From assembly GCF_000368685.1 (NCBI RefSeq), contig NZ_KB849626.1, positions 552,846-616,845 of the forward strand: a stretch of DNA of 64,000 nt, in the 5' to 3' direction. A program made the position numbers and the translations under genes. Below, one piece after another: positions 18,155 to 28,047 of the stretch (within the stretch, counting starts at the first letter, position 1; each line of letters starts with the position of its first letter). Source of the stretch: Acinetobacter baylyi DSM 14961 = CIP 107474. GTDB taxonomy: Bacteria; Pseudomonadota; Gammaproteobacteria; Pseudomonadales; Moraxellaceae. Below the pieces are notes generated by a model, which did no database searches, was not told the origin of the DNA, and saw nothing but the letters and a program-made list of their open reading frames with translations.

Positions 18155-18541
18155 ATGTCAATACGTCATTTTTTTACATTTTTTTGGGCGACATTGCTTA
18201 CACTTTTTTCTATGCAAATTGTTTTTGCACAAGGGTTTGATCAACAATATGATGCTTGGAAAACACAGCAAAAAGCACATGATACCCGTTTAAACTCATC
18301 TGCTAGTCATCATTCCCTGTCTAAACCGACACAGCAATCTGGCACTGGGGTGAAAGTCAATATTAACTCCGCAACGGCCAAAGAATTACAGCAGTTGCAT
18401 GGGGTGGGAGAGAAAAAAGCACTCGCCATCGTTGAATATCGTCAGCAGTATGGCAAGTTTGCGTCTGTAGATGATCTACAGAAAGTAAAAGGAATTGGCC
18501 CTAAATTTATAGAAAAGAACCGAGACCGTTTAGCCATTTAA
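18155..18541 (+). CDS. ComEA-like helix-hairpin-helix DNA-binding protein
   Basis: 128 residues. A signal peptide ends at about residue 25 (VFAQ), followed by a Gln/Ser-rich linker. The C-terminal ComEA-type double HhH domain reads VNINSATAKELQQL, GVGEKKALAIVEYR, DDLQKVKGIGPKFIEKN. Such proteins bind incoming double-stranded DNA in the periplasm during natural transformation, a trait well known in Acinetobacter. No other com gene is adjacent. It starts three bases after mazG. Confidence 0.88.
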   Translation: MSIRHFFTFFWATLLTLFSMQIVFAQGFDQQYDAWKTQQKAHDTRLNSSASHHSLSKPTQQSGTGVKVNINSATAKELQQLHGVGEKKALAIVEYRQQYGKFASVDDLQKVKGIGPKFIEKNRDRLAI

Positions 18542-18590
18542 GAGGCTGAGTCATGCTCAAAATACCGAATAAAGCAGTGAGAGAATCAAA

Positions 18591-18619
18591 TTGCCCTTTA
18601 CTCAGGTTAGAGATATGAT
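18591..18619 (+). promoter_or_regulatory. Candidate sigma-70 promoter of the pcnB-folK-panBC cluster
   Basis: TTGCCC (18591-18596), a 17-base spacer and TATGAT (18614-18619), about 45 bases before the pcnB start. A good match in a 124-bp gap. Confidence 0.6.
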
Positions 18620-18665
18620 TAGCAACATCTTATTATTAACGTCCTGACGTAGGAGACAGCGTCTT

Positions 18666-20123
18666 TTGCAAACCTTGCGCGCGTCAAAATGTGGGTTATC
18701 GACTACACAATTACCTGCTTCTATTTTAGATGTGATTGATAGTCTAAACAAAGCAGGCTATGAAGCATATATCGTTGGTGGTGGTGTTCGGGATTTGATG
18801 CTTGGACTAAATCCAAAAGATTTCGATGCTGTTACCAATGCCACACCAGCTCAGGTGAAAGAAGTTTTTGGGCGTCGTTGCCGAATTATTGGGCGCCGAT
18901 TTGAATTGGCCCATGTTTACTCAGGCCGAGAACTGATCGAAGTTGCGACTTTTCGTGCACCACCAAAAAAAGCAGTCACCAGTGCATCTGGCATGATTTT
19001 GCGTGATAATAACTGGGGAACGATTGAGCAAGACTTTGCTCGTCGGGATTTCTCAATTAATACCTTATATTATCAGCCACGCAAAGGAATCGTACTCGAC
19101 TTTTGTGATGCTGTTTCAGATGTCAAAAAAAGAACCCTACGTCTGTTAGGCGACCCAGCCCAGCGTTTTGAAGAAGATCCTGTGCGTATGCTGCGAGCAT
19201 TACGCTTTGCAGCCAAATTGAATTTTGACATCGATCCCGAGATTCTTAAGATCTTTGATGTTGAAATGACCCAGTTGCTTAGAGATGTGTCACCACATCG
19301 TCTTTATGATGAATCGCAAAAGCTATTTACTATGGGGCATTTGTCCCGTGTATTGCCGATGCTGATCGAATTTGATATCTGGCGTCAACTGTTTGCTGAT
19401 GTCAAAGCTGAAATTACTCCTTTCATTGAACGTGCAGCGAAAAACACAGATCAGCGTATCCAGATTGGCAAGACCATTAATCCTGCATTTTTCTATGCGG
19501 TTTTGCTCTGGCGTTCGTTCTTGGAGCGTAGTGACTTTTATTTGCAAAAAGGTATTGTCCCTGCTGAAGCGCGTGCACAGGCTGGGCTGGATGTACTCAA
19601 GCGTCAGGCAACACGCACCGTGATTCCACGTTTTGCAGAAACTTTTATTCGTGAAGTATGGGAAATGCAAACCCGTCTTTTAAATCCGAAGCCACAGCAG
19701 ATTGAGGCATTGGCGGGGCATGCCAGATTCCGTGCTGGATTTGACTTTTTGTTGTTGCGTGAGAAGTCTGGAGATTCTTCTACTCAGGGGATGGGCGAGT
19801 GGTGGGAGCATTATCAGTCCTTGAATGCCGATCAAAAAGAGGTGGTGATTAGCCAATATAATCGTCAACGTGCAAAAACTCGCCGTAAAGTGCAGCAAGA
19901 TGCCGTTGAGCAAAAAGAATCGGCAGAGATTGAACCGCTAGTCGATGTACCAGAACCGCGTAGTCGCCGTGACCGCAAAACACAAAATAGATCATCATCT
20001 GCACCTCAGCGTAACGACTCATCTCAAGGCTCGGAATCTCATTTTGGCGCAGATCATCCTATTCTAAAACGTAAACGCGTGAAAAGAGATCTGGCACAGG
20101 TGGTCTTTGGACCAACCCAATGA
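18666..20123 (+). CDS. pcnB: Poly(A) polymerase I
   Basis: 485 residues of the tRNA nucleotidyltransferase/poly(A) polymerase family. The catalytic segment reads VGGGVRDLMLGLNPKDFDAVTN (GGxVRD and DxD type), followed by RRDFSINTLYY and the DPVRMLRALRFAAKL motif. A long charged C-terminal tail with KRKRVKR is typical of PcnB rather than CCA-adding enzymes. It adds A tails that mark RNAs for decay. TTG at 18666 is preceded by AGGAGA. It overlaps folK by four bases. Confidence 0.92.
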   Translation: MQTLRASKCGLSTTQLPASILDVIDSLNKAGYEAYIVGGGVRDLMLGLNPKDFDAVTNATPAQVKEVFGRRCRIIGRRFELAHVYSGRELIEVATFRAPPKKAVTSASGMILRDNNWGTIEQDFARRDFSINTLYYQPRKGIVLDFCDAVSDVKKRTLRLLGDPAQRFEEDPVRMLRALRFAAKLNFDIDPEILKIFDVEMTQLLRDVSPHRLYDESQKLFTMGHLSRVLPMLIEFDIWRQLFADVKAEITPFIERAAKNTDQRIQIGKTINPAFFYAVLLWRSFLERSDFYLQKGIVPAEARAQAGLDVLKRQATRTVIPRFAETFIREVWEMQTRLLNPKPQQIEALAGHARFRAGFDFLLLREKSGDSSTQGMGEWWEHYQSLNADQKEVVISQYNRQRAKTRRKVQQDAVEQKESAEIEPLVDVPEPRSRRDRKTQNRSSSAPQRNDSSQGSESHFGADHPILKRKRVKRDLAQVVFGPTQ

Positions 20124-20608
20124 GCATAACCACCTATATCGGAATGGGAAGTAATCTGGGAGATTCGCGCCAGTTGCTTCAACAAGCAGTTCGACAGTTG
20201 CAAACATTGGGACAGGTACAAGTTTCGAGGCTTTACCAGAGTCCGCCTATGGGGCCTCAGGATCAGCCACATTATTTGAATGCAGTGGTACAACTGAAAA
20301 CAGATCTGGACCCGCTGATATTGCTTGATGTACTGCAACAGTTTGAACACGATGCAGGACGTGTACGTCTACGTCGCTGGGGTGAGCGGACGCTTGATCT
20401 TGATTTGCTGTTGTATGCAGATCAAAACATTCATCATGAACGTTTAACTGTACCGCATATTGGCTTGCTGGAACGAGATTTTGTGGTCATTCCTTTACTG
20501 GATATTGATCCTACACTGGTTGTCAAAGGCCAAAAACTCAAAGATTTAACACTCATACACGATCCATCACTTACTGTGATTGAGGATCAAAACTGGGTTG
20601 AAAAATAA
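20120..20608 (+). CDS. folK: 6-hydroxymethyl-7,8-dihydropterin pyrophosphokinase
   Basis: 162 residues. It transfers pyrophosphate from ATP to hydroxymethyl-dihydropterin in folate synthesis. Signature motifs: YIGMGSNLGD at the start and RRWGERTLDLDLLLY in mid-protein. The ATG overlaps the pcnB TGA (ATGA), implying translational coupling. pcnB-folK-panB-panC is a common gammaproteobacterial order. Confidence 0.95.
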   Translation: MSITTYIGMGSNLGDSRQLLQQAVRQLQTLGQVQVSRLYQSPPMGPQDQPHYLNAVVQLKTDLDPLILLDVLQQFEHDAGRVRLRRWGERTLDLDLLLYADQNIHHERLTVPHIGLLERDFVVIPLLDIDPTLVVKGQKLKDLTLIHDPSLTVIEDQNWVEK

Positions 20609-20645
20609 CGCGCTGTTGTGGGTAGCGTTGATAGAGGACATCACG

Positions 20646-21455
20646 ATGATTAGTCTAAGTGACTTAAGAAAGTTTAAAACTGAAGGACGCAAATTTTCCT
20701 GCTTGACTTGTTATGATGCAAGTATGGCTAAAGCGATGGAGTTTGCCGAAATTGACTCGATTCTTATTGGGGATTCTTTAGGGATGGTCATTCAGGGTCA
20801 CGATTCGACTTTACCTGTTACGGTGGATGATATGGCTTACCATACTGCGGCTGTACGTCGTGGTAATCAGCATTCGTTTATTATGACTGACTTACCCTTT
20901 ATGAGTTATGCCACCTTGCCTGATGCCCTGAATAACGCCAAAAAAGTCATGCAGGCAGGGGCACAGATGATCAAGATTGAAGGTGGTGCCTGGTTAAGCG
21001 AATCCATTCGTGTTTTGACACAAAATGGTATTCCTGTATGTGTACACTTGGGTTTAACACCTCAGTCTGTACATGTTTTTGGTGGATATAAATTACAAGC
21101 CAAAACTCGAGAAGCTGCGGATCAACTGATTGCAGATTGTCAGGCGGTGGTTGATGCGGGAGCCGCAATTTTGTTACTCGAATGTGTGCCAGCGCAGTTA
21201 GGGCAGGAAATTGCAGAATTATTTCCACAAACGCCTGTCATTGGTATTGGTGCGGGTAAAGAAACTGATGGACAGGTATTGGTTGCTCAAGACATGCTGG
21301 GACTCAGCTTTGGCAAAGTAGCACGTTTTGTCCGTAACTTTATGAAAGAACAAGCTGGAGAGACTGCAATTGTAGATGCATTTAAGGCATATCATGCTGC
21401 TGTACAAGACCAGTCATTTCCTGCACGAGAACATACATTTCAGGTAGAGCTGTAA
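20646..21455 (+). CDS. panB: 3-methyl-2-oxobutanoate hydroxymethyltransferase
   Basis: 269 residues. First committed step to pantothenate: it adds a hydroxymethyl group from methylene-THF to ketoisovalerate. Visible are LIGDSLGMVIQGHDST (metal-binding Asp), KIEGGAW and the catalytic Glu in LLLECVP. I use the ATG at 20646 (MISLSDLRKF), with GAGGA upstream. It follows folK, whose pathway supplies the folate cofactor, and leads straight into panC. Confidence 0.95.
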   Translation: MISLSDLRKFKTEGRKFSCLTCYDASMAKAMEFAEIDSILIGDSLGMVIQGHDSTLPVTVDDMAYHTAAVRRGNQHSFIMTDLPFMSYATLPDALNNAKKVMQAGAQMIKIEGGAWLSESIRVLTQNGIPVCVHLGLTPQSVHVFGGYKLQAKTREAADQLIADCQAVVDAGAAILLLECVPAQLGQEIAELFPQTPVIGIGAGKETDGQVLVAQDMLGLSFGKVARFVRNFMKEQAGETAIVDAFKAYHAAVQDQSFPAREHTFQVEL

Positions 21456-21458
21456 TTT

Positions 21459-22304
21459 ATGAAAACCGAAACCACGATTCAGGGATTAACCGCGTCACTC
21501 AATCCTGCACGTACAACACGCAAGATTATTGGTTTTGTGCCAACGATGGGTAATTTGCATCAAGGTCATCTCAATTTAGTTCGTGAAGCAAAAAAACTCT
21601 GTGATATTGTCGTGGTCAGCATTTTCGTCAATCCGATCCAGTTTGGAGAAGGTGAAGATTTTGAAAATTACCCACGTACACTTGAGCAGGATAGCCATCT
21701 ACTTGCAGATGTAGGCTGTGATATTATTTTTGCGCCTTCAGTCGAACAAATGTATGGTAAACATCCACGTCTCACCAATATTTCTGTGGCTGATATTACC
21801 GATGATCTTTGCGGTCAATCACGTCCTGGACATTTTGACGGTGTAGCCGTTGTCGTCACCAAACTATTCAATATTGTGCAGCCGAATGTCGCATTTTTTG
21901 GCCAGAAGGATTATCAGCAACTTGCTGTCATCCGCCAGTTGGTACAGGATTTGAATTTGCCGATTGATATTATCGGTGTGCCGATTGCGCGAGATCATGA
22001 TGGACTGGCATTGAGTTCAAGAAATGGTTATTTGTCTGAAGCAGAACGTCAGATTGCGCCTACCATTTATCAGTCATTAAAATTGGCGGAACAGCAACTC
22101 CATCAAGGTGTTGAGTTGGTAGATGTATTGGATGAGTTAAAGTTTCGATTGACAGCCGCAGGCTTCGTTGTTGATTATGTTGAGGCGCGCCAGCCCAATT
22201 TACAGCCAATTGCGCAATTTGATCGTGATCTGGTACTTTTTGTTGCTGCAAAGCTGGGTAAGACACGACTCATTGATAATTTACAGGTTAAGTTGAAGGC
22301 ATAA
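21459..22304 (+). CDS. panC: Pantothenate synthetase
   Basis: 281 residues. It joins pantoate and beta-alanine using ATP. Motifs: [16 protein letters not shown] with the HxGH-type nucleotide site, [30 protein letters not shown] and the KMSKS-like LSSRNGYLS. It starts three bases after panB. The source of beta-alanine (PanD) is not in the window. Confidence 0.95.
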   Translation: MKTETTIQGLTASLNPARTTRKIIGFVPTMGNLHQGHLNLVREAKKLCDIVVVSIFVNPIQFGEGEDFENYPRTLEQDSHLLADVGCDIIFAPSVEQMYGKHPRLTNISVADITDDLCGQSRPGHFDGVAVVVTKLFNIVQPNVAFFGQKDYQQLAVIRQLVQDLNLPIDIIGVPIARDHDGLALSSRNGYLSEAERQIAPTIYQSLKLAEQQLHQGVELVDVLDELKFRLTAAGFVVDYVEARQPNLQPIAQFDRDLVLFVAAKLGKTRLIDNLQVKLKA

Positions 22305-22325
22305 TTTCGAAAGGACAGCCATGCC

Positions 22326-23177
22326 ATGAAACGTATTCTTATCGTCACAGGTCAATCAGGGTCTGGAAAATCTTCGGCATTACAGGTGCTTGAAGATTTA
22401 GGCTACTACTGTATAGATAATTTGCCCTTGGCATTGCTGCCAGAAATTGTTGCCAAGCTCGATCATGAAAATAATCTGGAACAGCTGGCATTAGGGGTCG
22501 ATGTTCGTAGTACCCGCGCCGACATGCAGGAATTTGATCTGGTATTTGAGCAATTACAAAAGCATGGAACGGTTGATGTCATCTATCTGACTACTCAAGA
22601 TCAGGAATTGATTGCACGTTTTAGTGCTTCGCGTCGTCCGCATCCTTTGGCAAGCCGTTTCAAAAGCCTGAATGAATGTATTCAGGAAGAAAAACAACTG
22701 TTATTGCCGATCCAGTTTCGTTCGACAGTGCATATCGATACCACTGATAAAAGTGTGCACGATCTCAAGCACACGTTGCTTTCTAAGCTTGGACAGTCCG
22801 ATAAGCTCATTTTGATCTTACAGTCGTTTGGTTATAAGCATGGAATACCGCTAGATGCGGATTATGTTTTTGATGTACGGCATTTACCAAATCCGCATTG
22901 GGATTTAGAATTGCGACGTTTTTCTGGTTTGGATGAGCCTGTTCGTCGGTTTTTGGAATCTAGTGACCAGACCAATGAAATGTTTGATGACATTTTTCAT
23001 TTTTTAGATAAATGGTTGCCTGTATTTGCAGAGGGGCATCGTCACTATATGACGGTTTCAATAGGCTGCACAGGCGGTCAGCATCGTTCAGTTTATATTG
23101 TAGATAGACTAAAAAAAGCCCTTGAGGCAAAATGGTCTATTCAGGTCTTACATAGAGAAATGAAGCACTGGTCATGA
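22326..23177 (+). CDS. rapZ: RNase adapter / nucleotide-binding protein RapZ
   Basis: 283 residues. N-terminal P-loop [11 protein letters not shown], the [10 protein letters not shown] motif and the C-terminal RNA-binding domain with [16 protein letters not shown]. In E. coli RapZ directs RNase E to the sRNA GlmZ to control amino-sugar synthesis. GlmZ is not expected in Acinetobacter, so the target here may differ. AAGGA precedes the ATG. It overlaps ptsO by four bases, the rapZ-ptsO link seen in many proteobacteria. Confidence 0.93.
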   Translation: MKRILIVTGQSGSGKSSALQVLEDLGYYCIDNLPLALLPEIVAKLDHENNLEQLALGVDVRSTRADMQEFDLVFEQLQKHGTVDVIYLTTQDQELIARFSASRRPHPLASRFKSLNECIQEEKQLLLPIQFRSTVHIDTTDKSVHDLKHTLLSKLGQSDKLILILQSFGYKHGIPLDADYVFDVRHLPNPHWDLELRRFSGLDEPVRRFLESSDQTNEMFDDIFHFLDKWLPVFAEGHRHYMTVSIGCTGGQHRSVYIVDRLKKALEAKWSIQVLHREMKHWS

Positions 23178-23443
23178 TTGATACGACGGTAGATGTAATT
23201 AACAAACTTGGTTTACACGCACGCGCATCAGGAAAGCTGATTGAGGTGACCACAAAATTTCGCTCTTCCATCCAAATTGGTAAGGGCGATAAGCTGATCG
23301 ATGCAAAAAACATTATGTCCTTACTCATGCTTGGTGCAGGTAAGGGAACCACTTTGCGTTTAGTGATTGAAGGTGCTGATGAAGATAAGGCACTTGATGA
23401 AATTCAAGCATTATTCGCAGCAAAATTTTATGAGGCAGATTAA
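23174..23443 (+). CDS. ptsO: Phosphocarrier protein NPr of the nitrogen PTS
   Basis: An 89-residue HPr-family protein with the phospho-histidine in LGLHARASG (about H16) and the conserved IMSLLMLGA region around the regulatory Ser. It overlaps rapZ by four bases, which marks it as NPr of PTS-Ntr rather than sugar HPr. It carries phosphate from EI-Ntr to EIIA-Ntr. In A. baumannii NPr has been reported to interact functionally with the GigA/GigB pair, which is also in this window. Confidence 0.92.
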   Translation: MIDTTVDVINKLGLHARASGKLIEVTTKFRSSIQIGKGDKLIDAKNIMSLLMLGAGKGTTLRLVIEGADEDKALDEIQALFAAKFYEAD

Positions 23444-23445
23444 TC

Positions 23446-23979
23446 GTGGCACGTCGTACCCAACGTTATAATGAAGATGATTTTGATTCTTTAGAAGGAC
23501 GTGCGAGTAAAACAGAGCAAAAAAAAGCTGTACAACGTATGGCTGCACTAGGTGAACAGCTTGCTCAGCTTTCACCAAAACAGATTCAGAAACTTCCTGT
23601 GGATGAACGTTTAATTGATGCATTGTTAGATGCTCAAACGATTACATCTTTTGAGGCTAAACGTCGTCAATTTCAGCGTGTAGGCAAGCTGCTTCGCAAC
23701 GAAGATGAAACCGTCATTTTATCTTACCTTACACCACAGCAAGGTGCTAAAAAGCAGGCACAATTACAACGCTGGGTAGATCGGATGATTGAACAGGGTG
23801 ATCCTGCAATTAGTGAATTTAATAAGTTGCATAACGCCTCAGAACGACATACATTGCGCCAGCATGTATTGCGTATCCAGCGAGATATTACTCAGGGGTT
23901 AGCTGAAGATGAACTAACGGCATCGAAGCAGAAGTTCTTTAACTATGTTCAGCAAGTGGCGCTTCTGTCAGATAACTAA
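23446..23979 (+). CDS. darP: Ribosome biogenesis factor DarP (YjgA, DUF615)
   Basis: 177 residues, charged and helical, with family features such as QRYNEDDFDSLEGRASKTEQKK and the DERLIDALLDAQ region. DarP/YjgA binds late 50S precursors and helps the peptidyltransferase centre mature. The GTG at 23446 is two bases after ptsO. It is the last gene of the pcnB-darP run, before a strong terminator. Confidence 0.9.
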   Translation: MARRTQRYNEDDFDSLEGRASKTEQKKAVQRMAALGEQLAQLSPKQIQKLPVDERLIDALLDAQTITSFEAKRRQFQRVGKLLRNEDETVILSYLTPQQGAKKQAQLQRWVDRMIEQGDPAISEFNKLHNASERHTLRQHVLRIQRDITQGLAEDELTASKQKFFNYVQQVALLSDN

Positions 23980-24015
23980 ACAAATGTGATATGCACTGAA
24001 TCTATGTTGCACATT

Positions 24016-24049
24016 AAAAAGCCAGTTCCTGACGATGGACTGGCTTTTT
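24016..24049. terminator. Bidirectional terminator between darP and the acyl-CoA synthetase
   Basis: AAAAAGCCAGT (24016-24026) and ACTGGCTTTTT (24039-24049) form a perfect 11-bp stem. It serves two convergent genes. Confidence 0.9.
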
Positions 24050-24063
24050 ATTGGTCAATTGAT

Positions 24064-25707
24064 CTAAGTGAATTGGCCTGTAGCGCGCTCTTTTGCCCAA
24101 TCTCGTAAAATAAATTTTTGTAATTTACCTGTTGAGGTTTTGGGAATTTCGGTGATTACAATATCTTTAGGAACCTTAAAGCGAGCCAAATCCTTTTTGC
24201 AATGTTCAATAAGCTCTTCCGTGGTGATATTTACGCCTGCTTTTAACTCAATGAAAGCACATGGGACTTCCTGCCATTGCGGATCAGGTTTAGCAACTAC
24301 TGCCGCAGTCAGCACGGCAGGATGACGGTATAGCACCTCCTCAACCTCAAGAGAAGAAATATTTTCACCACCTGAAATAATGACATCTTTGGCACGATCT
24401 GTAATTTTTGCATAGCCATCAGGTTGGCAAACTGCCAGATCGCCACTGTGGAACCACCCATCAGCAAACGCTTCTTCTGTCGCCTTCGGATTTTTGAGAT
24501 AACCCTTCATCACGATATTGCCACGAAACATAATTTCCCCCAATGTTTGTCCATCTGCAGGCACAGGTTGCATGGTCTTGGGATCGAGTACCCGCATACT
24601 GTCCTGCAAGGGATATGGAACCCCTTGACGTGCATGCAGTTGTGCTTGTTCCTGAATAGAAAGATCACTCCAGCCTGCCTGTGCCGCACACAGGCCAGAA
24701 GGCCCATAGGTTTCGGTTAAGCCGTATACATGGGTCACATTGACCCCTAGATGACGCATACCTTCAATAATGGCAGCAGGTGGGGCGGCACCCGCTACCA
24801 TCACTTCAACACGATGATTAAATTTGATTTGATGTTGTTTAGGTGCATTAATCAGCATTGATAAAACAATCGGTGCTCCACAGAAATAATCGATTTTATG
24901 TTGTTCAATGAGTTTAAAAACCAGGGCAGGATCGACTTTGCGCAAACAAATATTGGTGCCGCCATTTGCAGCAACCGTCCAAGCAAAACACCAGCCATTA
25001 CAGTGAAATAGCGGTAGCGTCCAGAGATACTTGGCACGTGGGGTCATACCACAGGCAATAATATTACTGGCTGCATTAATATATGCACCGCGGTGGTGAT
25101 ACACTACACCTTTGGGGTTTCCTGTGGTCCCCGAAGTATAGTTTAAGCTAATCGCATCCCACTCGTCGTTGGGAAGAATCCATTCAAAATATTCATCACC
25201 CTCAGAAATCCAGTCCTCATATTCAATTGCACCAATGGGTGGGGTAAAACATTTTTCATACTCGGCATCATCGACATCAATCACAAAGATATCCTGATTG
25301 ATCAAAGATAACGCTGCTTTGGCTAATTCAGAAAATTCCTGATCGACTAGTAATACTTTGGTCTCTGCATGCTCCAGCATAAAGGCTACAGTTTTGGCAT
25401 CGAGTCGGGTATTGATGGTATTGAGTACTGCACCACTCATTGGCACTGCAAAATGAGCTTCAATCATGGCAGGCACATTTGGCAAAAGCACTGAAACAGT
25501 ATCGTTCTTTTGAATGCCAAGTTGTTTGAGTTGTGACGCAAACTGACGACAGCGCGTATAGGTTTCCTGCCATGTGATGACACGTGTGCCGTGAATAATT
25601 GCGGCTTGTTGAGGGTAAATATAAGCTGCGCGTTCTAAATAACGTAATGGTGATAATGCAACAAAATTGGCAGGTGTGCGAGGAAGTTCATCATAAGCAC
25701 TCACCAT
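24064..25707 (-). CDS. AMP-forming acyl-CoA synthetase
   Basis: About 547 residues of the ANL superfamily. The ATP/AMP motif is NYTSGTTGNPKGVVYHHRG, the A5 motif VYGLTETYGP and the late hinge ITDRAKDVIISGGENISSLE. The catalytic lysine lies in KTSTGKLQK. It activates a fatty or other carboxylic acid to its CoA thioester; similar proteins are called long- or medium-chain fatty acyl-CoA ligases. The chain length cannot be read. ATG 25707 has GGAG upstream; the in-frame extension to 25767 is not needed. Transcribed alone. Confidence 0.88.
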   Translation of the reverse strand: MVSAYDELPRTPANFVALSPLRYLERAAYIYPQQAAIIHGTRVITWQETYTRCRQFASQLKQLGIQKNDTVSVLLPNVPAMIEAHFAVPMSGAVLNTINTRLDAKTVAFMLEHAETKVLLVDQEFSELAKAALSLINQDIFVIDVDDAEYEKCFTPPIGAIEYEDWISEGDEYFEWILPNDEWDAISLNYTSGTTGNPKGVVYHHRGAYINAASNIIACGMTPRAKYLWTLPLFHCNGWCFAWTVAANGGTNICLRKVDPALVFKLIEQHKIDYFCGAPIVLSMLINAPKQHQIKFNHRVEVMVAGAAPPAAIIEGMRHLGVNVTHVYGLTETYGPSGLCAAQAGWSDLSIQEQAQLHARQGVPYPLQDSMRVLDPKTMQPVPADGQTLGEIMFRGNIVMKGYLKNPKATEEAFADGWFHSGDLAVCQPDGYAKITDRAKDVIISGGENISSLEVEEVLYRHPAVLTAAVVAKPDPQWQEVPCAFIELKAGVNITTEELIEHCKKDLARFKVPKDIVITEIPKTSTGKLQKFILRDWAKERATGQFT

Positions 25708-25767
25708 ATTGATACTCCATGTAATTGTTCTAATCTGTTTAAAAAGATATGGGTTTGAATTCATCAA

Positions 25768-26044
25768 ATCATTTATGCTTTAGTCTTAGAATAAGATCTT
25801 TTTTTCACACATCCGGTGATACGAAAAAACAGCCCTGTTATTTTTTATCGCGTAAAAATGTAATTCTGTCTATAGCGGCTGCGTTATGATTATGCATACA
25901 GAAGTTGCGTATTTCGATTTATGGCATTGAAAAGCATCATTTCAGCCCCAATTCAATCTTTTAGGCCTGAATAGGTTTCATCCATGTCTGAACACGTGTA
26001 AAATTCCTTCTCTTTTGTTTTTATTCATCCACCGTTTTTATCTT
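25768..26044. other. Gap between the acyl-CoA synthetase and the thrS leader
   Basis: No coding frame with good support. It must contain the divergent promoters. TATGAT at 25885-25890 is one -10 candidate on the plus strand, but its -35 is poor. An ACACGTGT palindrome occurs at about 25993-26000. Confidence 0.5.
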
Positions 26045-26102
26045 TTGAGGCTTACCTCGATCATAATCTCGCGGTGATATGCTCCATTGTGCGGGGCATC
26101 AC
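26045..26102 (+). promoter_or_regulatory. Candidate thrS translational operator (tRNA-Thr anticodon-arm mimic)
   Basis: The main hairpin is at 26074-26102. GTGAT pairs with ATCAC, a two-base bulge (AT) follows, then a 5-bp stem GCTCC/GGGGC (with one G-U pair) closes a 7-base loop ATTGTGC. Read as an anticodon loop, U is at position 33 and UGU, a threonine anticodon, at 34-36. The Shine-Dalgarno AAGGA starts six bases later and the ATG 18 bases later. A second small hairpin (GAGG-CTTA-CCTC, 26047-26058) lies upstream. In E. coli ThrRS represses its own translation through anticodon-like hairpins in the same place. Confidence 0.65.
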
Positions 26103-26119
26103 TCCTTAAGGATTTTCTT

Positions 26120-28042
26120 ATGCCAATTATCACATTGCCAAATGGCGATCAAAAATCATTTGATCAACCTGTCTCCGTTATGCAAGTCGCCCAAAGTATA
26201 GGGCCTGGTCTTGCTAAAAATACCGTCGCGGGTCGTGTTAATGATCGTCTAGTCGATGCATGTGACCTGATCACTGAAGATGCCACCTTGCAGATTATTA
26301 CGCCTAAAGATCCTGAAGGTGTGGAAATCATTCGTCACTCTTGTGCACATCTGGTTGGACATGCGGTAAAACAATTGTTTCCAGACGTACAGATGGTCAT
26401 TGGTCCAGTGATTGAAGAAGGGTTTTACTACGACATCTTTAGTCCAAAGCCATTTACGCTAGACGACATGGCTGCAATCGAAGCGCGTATGAAGCAATTG
26501 ATTGATCAGGACTATGATGTTGTAAAAAAAATGACACCAAGAGAACAAGTCATTCAAGAATTTACAACACGTGGTGAAACCTACAAGCTACGCTTGATTG
26601 ATGACATGCCCGAAGAAACTCAAATGGGTTTGTACTATCATCAAGAATACGTTGACATGTGCCGTGGTCCGCATGTACCAAACACTAAGTTTCTGAAAAA
26701 TTTTAAATTAACAAAAATTTCTGGTGCATATTGGCGCGGTGATGCCAAAAATGAACAGCTTCAGCGTATTTACGGTACTGCTTGGTCAGACAAGAAAGAA
26801 CTCGCAGCCTATATTAAGCGTATTGAAGAAGCTGAAAAACGTGATCACCGTAAAATTGGTAAAGCACTTGATTTGTTTCATATGCAGGAAGAAGCACCAG
26901 GTATGGTGTTTTGGCACGCCAATGGCTGGACCATTTATCAAGCGCTTGAACAATACATGCGTAAAGTTCAGCAAGACAACGGCTACCAAGAAGTCCGTAC
27001 GCCACAAATTGTCGACTTTACACTTTGGGAAAAGTCGGGACATGCTGCCAATTATGCAGAAAACATGTTTACCACACATTCAGAAAGCCGTAACTATGCC
27101 GTCAAGCCAATGAACTGTCCATGTCACGTACAGGTTTTTAATCAAGGCTTGAAATCGTACCGTGACCTTCCTGTGCGTTTGGCTGAGTTTGGTTCGTGTC
27201 ACCGTAACGAGCCGTCAGGTTCATTGCACGGTATTATGCGTGTACGTGGCTTTACTCAAGACGATGGTCATATTTTCTGTACCAAAGAACAGATTGGTAA
27301 AGAAGTGGCAGACTTTATTCAGTTGACGCTTGATGTCTACAAAGACTTTGGCTTTGAAGATGTTCAAATGAAACTGTCTACGCGTCCTGAAAAACGTGTT
27401 GGCGATGATAGACTTTGGGATTTAGCAGAAAAATCATTGGCTGATGCCTTGGATGCTGCGGGTCTTGAATGGGAATTACAGCCGGGTGAAGGTGCATTCT
27501 ACGGTCCAAAAATTGAATTCTCGTTGAAAGATTGCTTAGGCCGTGTCTGGCAATGCGGTACCATTCAATGTGACTTTAACTTACCAATACGTCTAGATGC
27601 TTCTTTTGTGACAGAAGACAATGAACGTGATCAGCCTGTGATGTTGCACCGTGCAATACTTGGCAGTTTCGAGCGTTTTATTGGTATACTTATTGAACAC
27701 TATGCGGGTTTTATGCCACCTTGGTTGGCGCCAGTGCAAGCTTGCGTGATGAATATTACCGATTCACAGGCTGAAGCATGTCAACAAGTGGTGGCAAAAC
27801 TCAAAGAAAATGGTCTTAGAGCGATTTCTGACTTGAGAAATGAGAAAATCGGCTTTAAGATTCGTGAGCGTACACTTGAGCGTATTCCGTACCTTTTAGT
27901 ATTAGGTGACCGTGAGGTTGAGGAAGGTACTGTTAATGTTCGTACTCGCTCAGGAAAAAATTTAGGTACTATGTCAATCGATGCATTCGTTGACTTAGTG
28001 AAATCTGCCGTTGCCGAACGTGGCCGGTACATTGTGGAGTAA
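26120..28042 (+). CDS. thrS: Threonyl-tRNA synthetase
   Basis: 640 residues, close to E. coli ThrRS. A TGS domain occupies about residues 1-61. The editing domain has the H73-x3-H77 motif in HSCAHLVGH and a Cys in MCRGPH. The class II catalytic core has the zinc-binding Cys in [21 protein letters not shown] and [11 protein letters not shown]. The anticodon-binding domain is C-terminal. ATG 26120 has AAGGA upstream; an in-frame extension to 26087 would run through the leader hairpin. It leads into infC with only five bases between stop and start. Confidence 0.96.
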   Translation: MPIITLPNGDQKSFDQPVSVMQVAQSIGPGLAKNTVAGRVNDRLVDACDLITEDATLQIITPKDPEGVEIIRHSCAHLVGHAVKQLFPDVQMVIGPVIEEGFYYDIFSPKPFTLDDMAAIEARMKQLIDQDYDVVKKMTPREQVIQEFTTRGETYKLRLIDDMPEETQMGLYYHQEYVDMCRGPHVPNTKFLKNFKLTKISGAYWRGDAKNEQLQRIYGTAWSDKKELAAYIKRIEEAEKRDHRKIGKALDLFHMQEEAPGMVFWHANGWTIYQALEQYMRKVQQDNGYQEVRTPQIVDFTLWEKSGHAANYAENMFTTHSESRNYAVKPMNCPCHVQVFNQGLKSYRDLPVRLAEFGSCHRNEPSGSLHGIMRVRGFTQDDGHIFCTKEQIGKEVADFIQLTLDVYKDFGFEDVQMKLSTRPEKRVGDDRLWDLAEKSLADALDAAGLEWELQPGEGAFYGPKIEFSLKDCLGRVWQCGTIQCDFNLPIRLDASFVTEDNERDQPVMLHRAILGSFERFIGILIEHYAGFMPPWLAPVQACVMNITDSQAEACQQVVAKLKENGLRAISDLRNEKIGFKIRERTLERIPYLLVLGDREVEEGTVNVRTRSGKNLGTMSIDAFVDLVKSAVAERGRYIVE

Positions 28043-28047
28043 GAGAG

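Noticed and set aside
26820..27080. Minus-strand frames inside thrS
   Set aside because: Shadows of the thrS coding strand; the thrS frame has all family motifs.
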